A stretch of 64,000 nucleotides of DNA. It comes from Lepus europaeus (lineage: Eukaryota; Chordata; Mammalia; Lagomorpha; Leporidae). Each line of letters starts with the position of its first letter. Position 1 is the stretch's first letter. The position numbers were made by a program, and so were the translations under genes. The notes below the pieces were generated by a model. It saw only the letters and a program-made list of their open reading frames with translations. It was not told the origin of the DNA and made no database searches. The stretch is from contig NC_084844.1 of the NCBI RefSeq assembly GCF_033115175.1, positions 34,195,885 to 34,259,884 of the forward strand, in the 5' to 3' direction. Shown here in pieces: positions 47,501 through 57,500 of this stretch.

Positions 47501-48488
47501 GGTTCACCCTCCAATGGCCGCTGCAGCCGGCGCATCTTGCTGATCCGAAGCCAGGAGCCAGGTGCTTCTTCCTGGTCTCCCATGCGGGTGCAGGGCCCAA
47601 GGACTTGGGCCATCCTCCACTGCCTTCCCGGGCACATTAGCAGAGAGCAGATTCAAAATGGAGCAGTTGAGACTGAAGGGGCGCCAGCACTGGAGGTGAC
47701 AGTTTTACCCACTAAGCCTCAGCACCAGGCCCCCAATTGTAACCTGTTATTAAATAAGGCAGTACTAGGGCTGGTGCTGCGGCAGAGTGGGTAAAGCTGC
47801 CGCCTGCAGTGCCGGCATCCCATGTGGGCACCAGTTAAAGTCTCAGCTGCTCCACTTCTGATCCAGCTCTCTGCTAAGGCCTGCGAAAGCAGTAGAAGAT
47901 GGCCTAAGTCCCTGGGCTCCTGCACCTGCATGGGAGACCAGAAATGGCTCCTGGCTTCAGAACTGCCCAACTCCGACCATTGTGGCCATTTGGAGAGTGA
48001 ACCAGCAGACGGAAGACTTTCTCTCTCTCTCTGCCTCTGCTTCATTGTAACTCTGTCTTTCAAATAAAAATAAATAAATCTTTAAACATAAATAAACAAG
48101 GCCGGCGCCATGGCTTAACAGGCTAATCCTCCGCTTTGCGGTGCCGGCACACCGGGTTCTAGTCCCGATTGGGGCGCCGGATTCTATCCCGGTTGCCCCT
48201 CTTCCCACCCACTTGGGAGACCCAAATGAAGCTCCTGGCTCCTGGTTTTAGCCTGGCCCAGCTCTAGCTGTTGCAGCCATTTGGGGAGTGAACCAGTGGA
48301 TGGCAGATCTCTCTCTCTCTGTCTTTCTCTCTGTAACTCTGACTTTCAAATAAATACATTAATTAAACAAAAAAGTTACAATTGGAACTTTAATTTCCTT
48401 CTGGAATGTTTTGAAGTTTTTCGTTGTACAAATCTTTCATCTCTGGTTTAACTCCTAAGTATTTTATTCTTTTTGATGGTATTAATAG

Positions 48489-48537
<49 letters not shown>

Positions 48538-51500
48538 GGCAGAGTGGACAGTGAGAGAGAGAGAGAGAGACAGAGAGAAAGGTCTTCCTTTTTGCCGTTG
48601 GTTCACCCTCCAATGGCCGCTGCGGCTGGAGCCAGGAGCCAGGTGCTTCTCCTGGTCTCCCATGTGGGTGCAGGGCCCAAGGACTTGGGCCATCCTCCAC
48701 TGCCTTCCCGGGCCATAGCAGAGAGCTGGCCTGGAAGAGGGACAACCGGGATAGAATCTGGCGCCCCAACCGGGACTAGAACCCGGTGTGCCAGCGCCGC
48801 AAGGCGGAGGATTAGCCTGTTAAGCCACGGCGCCGGCCCTTAATTTCTTTTTCAGATTGTTTATTGTTAGTGTATAGAAACAACAGATTTTGTGTATTCC
48901 TTTTGTATCCATCAACTTTGCTGAATTTATTTATTAGGTTTTTTGTGTGCAATCATTGGGATTTCTATACATTAAAATATGTCATTTTTGAACAAAGATA
49001 ATTTTACTTTTTACTTTCCAATTTGGTTCCTTATCTAATTGCTAGAAATTCTAATGCTATCTTGCCATATAAAAGCAGCCATCCTTATTTCTTAATCCTT
49101 TCATTTTATGGTCATGGAAATGTAAATTTAGTTACTAGCAAAGCAGAAACATAAATCTCTTAACTTGTGGCTAAATCGCTTTTCCATAATATTGAGTTAC
49201 CAAGATTTAGGACAGCTGGTTATGAAAAGGAGGCAACATGATTCTCTTTATCCTCAGTTCATTTACAGTATTTTTTTCATCATCAGGTGATGACAGACAA
49301 TTGTTGATATTGAAGAGAGAGGCCGGCATCGCGGCTCACTAAGCTAATCCTCCACCTGCGGTGCCGGCACCCCAGGTTCTAGTCCTGGTTGGAGCACCAG
49401 ATTGCTGTCCTGGATGCTCCTCTTCCAGTCCAGCTCTCTGCTATGGCCCAGGAAGGCAGTGGAGGATGGCCCAAGTGCTTGGACCCTGCACCCGCATGGG
49501 AGACCAGGAAGAAGCACCTGGCTCCTGGCTTCGGATCAGCACAGAGCGCCAGCCGTAGCGGCCATTTTGGGGGTGAACCAACAGAAAAGGAAGACCTTTG
49601 TCTCTCTCTCTCTCACTGTCTAACTCTGCCTGTCAAAAAAAAAAAAAAAGAGAGTTAGGTGTTGTGGGATTTTTTTCAGATTTATAACTCTGAATTCTTA
49701 TATCTGATGCATGTAACCTAAGTGTTACCTTAAGTTTCAGAATGTCATTCTTTTTATTTCTTCAGTGCAGTCACAATTGGCACGGACATGCTAGAATTGG
49801 ACTGCCACATCACAAAAGATGAGGAAGTTGTAGTGTCACACGATGGGAACCTAAAGAGGTCGACTGGAGTCAATGTGAACATCTCTGATCTCAAGTACTG
49901 TGTAAGTAAAAAATGCATCACTGGCACTAAAAATAGTAAGTATTAGCTAGCTAAAAGCAGTAAATGTTCGATATTGCTTCTGTAAATAATTTTTTAAAAG
50001 ATTTATTTATTAATTTGAAAGTCAGAGTTACACAGAGAGAGGAGAGGCAGAGAGAGAGAGAGATCTTCCATCCGATGGTTCACTCCCTAGTTGGCTGCAA
50101 CGGCCGGAGCTGCGCCAATCCAAAGCCAGGAGCCAGGAGCTTCTTCCTGGTCTCCCATACAGGTGCAGGGGCCCAAGGACTTGGGCCATCTTCTACTGCT
50201 TTCCCAGGCCATAGCAGAGAGCTGGATCAGAAGTGGAGCAGCCAGGTCTTGAACCGGCACCCATATGGGATGTTGGCACTTTAGGCCAGGCTGCACCACA
50301 GTGCCGGCCCCTCAGTAAATAATTTTTTAAAAAGATTTTATTTATTTGAAAGGCAGAGTCACAGGGAGAGAAAGGGAGAGAAAGAGAGAGCTTTTCCATC
50401 CATTGGTTCACTCCCCAAGTGGCCACAACTGCCCAAGCTTGGCCTATCTGAAGCCAGGAGCCAGGAGCTTCTTCCGGGTCTCCCACACTGGTGGGAGTTC
50501 TTTATAAAAAGTTTCTTTGTATTGAAAATATATAAATCAACTCCCAGAAAGGAAATTATTGGATAAAACAATAGAAATATTATAGTATCTTTATATATAT
50601 TGCAAGTTCCTATTGCCTGCTTGCATTTTTTAATTTAAGAATAAGAGAAACAAAAACAATAAGAGAGAGGGAGAAAGAGTCCCATTTACAGATTCACAGA
50701 GAGAGAAATAAACAGAGAGGGAGGGAGAAAGATCCCATCTGCTAGTTCACTGCCTAAATGTCCACAACCGCTGAGGACTGGCCAAACTGAAGCTGAACTC
50801 AATCTAGATTTCCCACCTGGGTAACAGGGACCCCAACCATTTGATCCAAGGAACTGGAATTGGGAGTGAAACTGGGACTTGCACTCAACCTGTAATATGG
50901 GATGTGGTCATCTTAATTGCCAAACAGTTGTCCCCTTACTTGCTTTTTTTTTTTTTTATATAAATTTCCTACTTTTTTTTTTTTTTTTTTAAATTTTTTG
51001 ACAGGCAGAGTGGATAGTGAGAGAGAGAGAGAAACAGAGAGAAAGGTCTTCCTTTTTGCCGTTGGTTTACCCTCCAATGGCCGCCGCGGCCGGTGCACCG
51101 CGCTGATCCGAAGGCAGGAGCCAGGTGCTTCTCCTGGTCTCCCATGCGGGTGCAGGGCCCAAGCACTTGGGCCATCCTCCACTGCCTTCCCTGGCCATAG
51201 CAGAGAGCTGGCCTGGAAGAGGGACAACCGGGATAGAATCCGGCGCCCCAACTGGGACTAGAACCCGGTGTGCCAGCGCCACAAGGCGGAGGATTAGCCT
51301 GTTAAGCCACGGCGCCGGCCCCCTTACTTGCTTTTTAAAAGTGTTTAAAAGAGGGGCTGGTGCTGTGGCTAAGTGGCATAAATCCTCAGCCTACAGCGTC
51401 CCAGCTACCCCACTTCTGATCCAGCTCCCTGCTGATTCGCTTGGGAAAACAGCAGGAGGTGGCCCAAATTCCTTGGACCCCTGCACCCACATGGGAGATC

Positions 51501-54500
51501 CTGAAGAGGCTCCTGGCTCCTGGCTTTGGCCTGGTCCAGCCTCAGCTGGTGCAGCCATTTGGGGAGTAAACCAGCGGATGGAAGACCTCTTTCTCTTTGT
51601 CTCTGTCTCTGTCTCTCTCTCTGTAACTGTGCCTTTTGAGTTTAAAGACTTTTCTATATAGTTAATAGTTACTTTTGCCTTTGAAATATCTATGCTTGAC
51701 TTTTTTTTACTGAAATCTTTGTTTATCATTGATAAAATTCTATAGTAAATAGTAAATGGTACAGATGTGTTGTAGGTGGTGGAAGTAATATATGGTTACT
51801 TTGCTATTGGTGATATTCTACTAAAGGGTACCCTCATGTAAACACATGTAGTGTTTTGTTCTTTAAATTTTTTTGAAAATGCCAATCTGTCTTAATGTAA
51901 GACACTAACACACACTTTTCATTTTGTGAGATCTAACTTTTTTCAATTATGTCTGTTCCAGGAGCTCCCACCTTACCTCAGCAAATTGGATGTCCCGTTT
52001 CAGAGAGGTACTGTTTCTCATTTGTGGCTAAAACACTTCCATGAACGTGTATGTATTTATGCTAAGACCAACATGTGTGTCCTCCTGTCATAGGAGGTTC
52101 TTGCTGAAAGTATTGCCACCCCTGCACCCCATGCTTATTCTCACAGGCCTACAGATTTTTTTTTTAATTTTTATTTATTTGATAGGTAGAGTTAGAGAGA
52201 GTGAGAGAGAGAGACAGAGAGAAAGGTCTTCCTTCCGTTGGTTCACTCCCCAAATAGCCGCTACGGTCGGCACTGTGCCAATCCGAAGCCAGGAGCCAGG
52301 TGCTTCCTCTTGCTCTCCCATGCGGATGCAGGGGCTCAAGCACTTGGGCCATCCTCCACTGCCCTCCCAGGCCACAGCAGAGAGCTGGACTGGAAGAGGA
52401 GCAACTGGGACTAGAACCCGGCGCCCATATGGGATGCCGGCGCCACAGGTGGAGGATTAACCAAGTGAGCCATGGCACCACCACCACCCCCCCCCCCTTT
52501 TTTTTTTTAAGGTTTGTTTATTTTTTTTGGAAGGCAGAGTTACAAAGAGAGAGAAAGAGACATTTTCCATCTGTTGCTTCACTCCCCAGATTGCAACAGG
52601 GGTTGAAATCAGGAGGCAGGTGCTTCATTCAGGTCTCCCACATGGGTTGCAGGGGTTCAAGTACTTGAGCCATCTTCCACTGCTTTCCCAGGTTCATGGT
52701 GCCCATATAAATGCCAGCATTGCAGACGGTGGCTTAACCTGCAGGCCTACAGATATTAAACCTTGATGGTCATCTGACCCTTGGATAATTAGGCCCAGAG
52801 ATATAAGTGGCACTTTACATTCAGATTCATACACAGTTTAGGTAAACTTGAATACTAGTAATTATAAGAAACCCCAGTGTCACTATGGATAATTTGTACT
52901 TCTTTTTATTTTTTCCAAACATTTTGTAAGATTATTTATTTCTTTATTTGAGAGATTGAGTTACAGACAGAGAGAGGGAGAGACACAGAGAAAGGTCTTC
53001 CATTCATTGGTTCACTCCCCAAATGGTCACAATGGCTGGAACCAAGCCAATCCAAAGCCAGAAGCTAGAGGCTTCTTCTGGGTCTCCCATGCAGGTGCAG
53101 GGGCCCAAGCACTTGGGCCATCTTCTACTGCTTTTCCCAGGCCACAAGTAGAGCACTGGATTGGAAGAATAGCAGCTGTGACATCCATCATGTGGGATGC
53201 CAGCACCACAGGTGGAGGCTTATCCTGCTATACCACAGCCAGATACTTTGTACTTCTAAGGTTTCAAATTCTAGAATATCCTTGTAACTTAAGGTAGTCA
53301 TCCATTGTAAATATAACAAGAATAAATGAAAGAAAGTTGGAAGCGCCCCTCTCAGATCCTTTCTGTTTGCTAGCGTTTGATTTTGTCATTTAGCTGCTTA
53401 GTGTTTTAAATGATTAAAGAGACATCTGTTACTCAAATAAACCATTTCCTAGCCATGTTTCATGAGGAAACATTTCTAAATACATCATCTTGAACCAAGA
53501 AGGTATATTTTTACTTTACTTTTTTTTTTTGACAGGCAGAGTGGACAGTGAGAGAGAGAGACAGAGAGAAAGGTCTTCCTTTTGCCGTTGGTTCACCCTC
53601 CAATGGCCGCCACGGCCGGCGCACCGCGCTGATCCGATGGCAGGAGCCAGGTGCTTCTCCTGTTCTCCCATGGGGTGCAGGACCCAAGCACTTGGGCCAT
53701 CCTCCACTGCACTCCCTGGCCACAGCAGAGAGCTGGCCTGGAAGAGGGGCAACTGGGACAGAATCCGGCGCCCCGACCGGGACTAGAACCCGGTGTGCCG
53801 GTGCCGCAAGGCCGAGGATTAGCCTGTTGAGCCACGGCGCCGGCCTTATTTTACTTTTCATTGTTAATCATCATACATATTTATGGGGTACAATGTAATG
53901 TTTTAATACATGTATTCAGATGGGAGACCTAGAAGGTGTTCCTGGTTCCCAGTTTTGGCCTGGTCAAGGATCCAGCCCTGGCTGTTGCAGGCATCTGGGG
54001 AGTGAACTCGTAGATGGAAGATATCCCTCTCTCTCTCTCTTTCTCTCTCTCTGCCTTTTAAGTAGATGAAAAATGATAAATAAGTAAAATTTTTTAGAAG
54101 CCATATGAGAAGCAGATGATAGAGTTAGAACTTGAGACTATGTTTCTCCTTGCCGGGGCAGTCAGTGTTCAGCTGCATGGGGATGCCTGTCCATCTGAGC
54201 AAGTCTGCTCATGTGCTATATTAATTGCAATGTCATGTATTTCCATGTTTTAAACAAGCATAAAGAATAATGAAATTTTATTTGTACTGCATTCAACTGA
54301 TGTCATAGTTGACTTTAGACTGCCTCAATTATGAAGTTTATTGCATTTGAAACAGATGGAAAAACTTTATGTTACTGTACTGCAGAAACTCGACTCAGGT
54401 TAGTCAGAAGGTTGTTCCTTTTTTTTTTTTTTTTCTGCCCCATTCCCCGGTTTTTACTTTTTTGATTACTTGAGAGAAAGTCTAGCAGAGGGATACAGAG

Positions 54501-57500
54501 TTCAGGCCTGTTGCTCTTTGTGGATCACAACTCTACTAGAGAAATAGTTGTTTTCTTTTAAAGGGTTCTTTGATAGGCCACAGGCTGCTTTAAAAAGTAC
54601 GGGTAGGGACCAATGCTGTGGCATAGTGGGTAAAGCTGCCACCTGCAGTGCCGTCATCCCATTTGGGGCTGGTTCAAGTCTCAGCTGCTCCATTTCTGAT
54701 TCAACTTACTGCTAGTGTGCCTGGGAAAACAGTGGAAGATTACCCAAGTATTTGGACTCCTGCATCCATGTGGGAATCCCGGAAAGAGCTGCTGGCTCCT
54801 GGGTTCGGATTGGCTCAGCTCTGGTTGTTGCAGCAATTTGGAGCTGAACCAATGCAAAGCCAGGAGCCAGGAACAACTTCTGGATCTTCTACATGGGTTC
54901 AGGGGGTCCAAGCACTTGGGCCATCTTCCGCTGCTTTCCCAGGCTCATTAGCAGGGAGCTGAATCAGAAGTGGAACAGCCAGGACTGGAACAGGTGCCTA
55001 TATGGGATGCCAGTGCTACAGGCCAGAGTTTTAACCCACTGTACCATAGTGCCAGCCCTATTTATTTGAAAGTTAGAGTTTCAGAGAGAGAGAGAGAGGA
55101 TACAGAGAGAGAGGTCCTCCATCCACTGTTTTCACTCCCCAAATGGCCACATAGCCAGGGCTGTGCCTGGATGAAGCCAGGAGCCAGGAGCTTCTTTTAG
55201 GTCTCCCACATAGGTGGCAGGGGCCCAAGGACTTGGGCCATCTTCCACTGCCTTCCCAGGAGATTTAGCAGGGTGCTGGATGGGAAGTGGAGCAGCCAGG
55301 ATTTGAACCAGTGCCCATGTGGGGTGCTGGCACTGCAGGCAAGGCTTAATCTACTACACCACAGCACCAAGCCCCTTCAGAGTTTCCTAAAATATTTGAT
55401 GGTGTCTTTTTATAACATAATAACATACTATGTATTATTGTGGAGAGTAAAAAAATCATGTATAGCGACTCAATGGAGTATTTTAAAATTTTTTGTTAAC
55501 TTTATTTGAAAGGCAGAGTTAGAGAGGAGGAGGGACAGAGCGAGGTCTTCCAGCCACTGATTCACTCCCCAAATGGCTGCAATAGCCGGGGCTGGGCCAG
55601 TCTGAAGCCAAGAGTCAGGAGCTTCTTCTGTGTCTCCCATGTGGGTGCAGGGGCCCAGGGATTTGGGCCATCCTCTACTGCTTTTCCAGGAGCATTAGCA
55701 GGGAGCTGGATCTGAAGTGGAGTGGCCAGTACTTCAACTGGCATCCATATGGCATGTAGGCAGAGGCTTAACCTGCTACGCCACAAAACCTTTTAAAAAT
55801 CATAATTATGGAATACGATTTGTGGATTATATAAATGTCAGTATCATGGTTGTGATACTGTACTGTAGGGTTTTTTTTGTTTGTTTGTTTTATAAAGACA
55901 GAGTTACATAGAGGCAGAGAGAGAAAGATATCTTCCATCCAGAGCTGGGCCAGTCTGAAGCCAGGAGCCATTCCTGGTCTCCTGTACAGTTACAGGGGCC
56001 CAAGGACTTGGGCCATCTTCTACTGCTTTCCCAGGCCATAGCAGAGAGCTGGATCAGAAGTGGAGCAGCCAGGACTCGAACTGGCGCCCATCTGGGATGC
56101 TGGCACTGCAGGTGGTGGCTTTACTCGCTGTGTCACATTGCCAACCCCTATTGAACTGTAGTTTTGCAAGAGATTGTCATTCAGAAATCTGGGGAAAGGA
56201 TGCATAGATTTCTCTGTATTTTTTTCTTTCTTTTAAAAAAAGATTTATTTATTTATTTGAAAGAGTTACAGAGAGAGGAGACGGGCAATTGTGGGGGGGG
56301 GGGGGTCCTTCCATCTACTGGTTCTTTCCTCCTCATGGCCGAAATGGCCGGAGCTGAGCTGATCCAAAGCCAGGAGTCAGGAGCTTTTTCCAGGTCTCCC
56401 ATGTGGGTTCAGGGGCCCAAGGCGTTCAGCCATCTTCGATTGCTTTCCCAGGTGTACTAGCAGAGAGCTGGATCAGAAGTGGAGCAGCCAGGACGTGAAC
56501 CGGTGCCTAAATGGGATGCCAGTGCCACAGGCGTCAGTGGCTTTCCCCACTACACCACAGCGCCAGCCACTGTATTATTTCTTACAACTGCTTGTGAATA
56601 TATAGGTATCTCATGTTTAATTAAAAATTTCAGTCATAATTATAAAGTATATCAACCTGAAAATATTTATTCTTAGTTATGCAAAAGGATCAGGTAAACT
56701 ATGTTATTTTTGTATTAAATTATGCATGGGAAAAAGGAATAGAGAAGGTACACCAAATGATCAAAATGGGTATATCTACGTTGTTGGATTTTACATGATT
56801 TTTCTTCTCTTCTTTATGCTTTAGCTCATTTTGTAAATGTCCTGTTTTGAATACATACTATAACTTCTAACCATTTAAAAAGTAAAAGTTATGTTTTAAA
56901 ACCGCATGTTAAAATCTTGGTTTCTCAGCGAGCCAGACTGAAGGAAAAGATAACCGAATCCCATTGCTGAAGGAAGTCTTTGAAGCCTTTCCTAACACTC
57001 CCATTAACATCGACATCAAAGTCAACAACAACATGCTGATTAAGAAGGTACTGGAGGCATTGCCCCTGGTGGGTGTGTGTTGCATCCAATTTCACAAACT
57101 AAATAAGGTCATCATAGTAGTGTTAGAGGAAATTCGATACTCCGGGGATCAGCATTGTTTTAAATAATGCGTTGGTAGAAGCGATCACTTTACTGAAGGA
57201 GAAACTATTTCCAGAGTAAGCCGGCAGCTCTTAGTCATGGATAAAAGTTAGCCCCTATGAACTTGCCATTCCACTATTTACAATTAGCTTCTAGTTTAAC
57301 TTGTTTCAGTTGTGGCTAGTTTATGTCAAGTTACAAAATCGGTGTATCCTATAAATAATTCGTATAATAGTAAACTATTAATAATTTTTGGATTTTGTAA
57401 AATAACCTATATGTTGGTTTTTCTAAAATGTTGTGTTGCCTATTGGCAGATAGTGAGGTGGGATCCATTTTTTAAGTGAAATGATGGCAGTAGATTTACA

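Noticed and set aside
57048-57167. Extension of GDPD1 exon 5 frame by 40 codons
   Set aside because: It reads through the donor GTACTG into intron; joining 57047 to 57540 restores the known protein.
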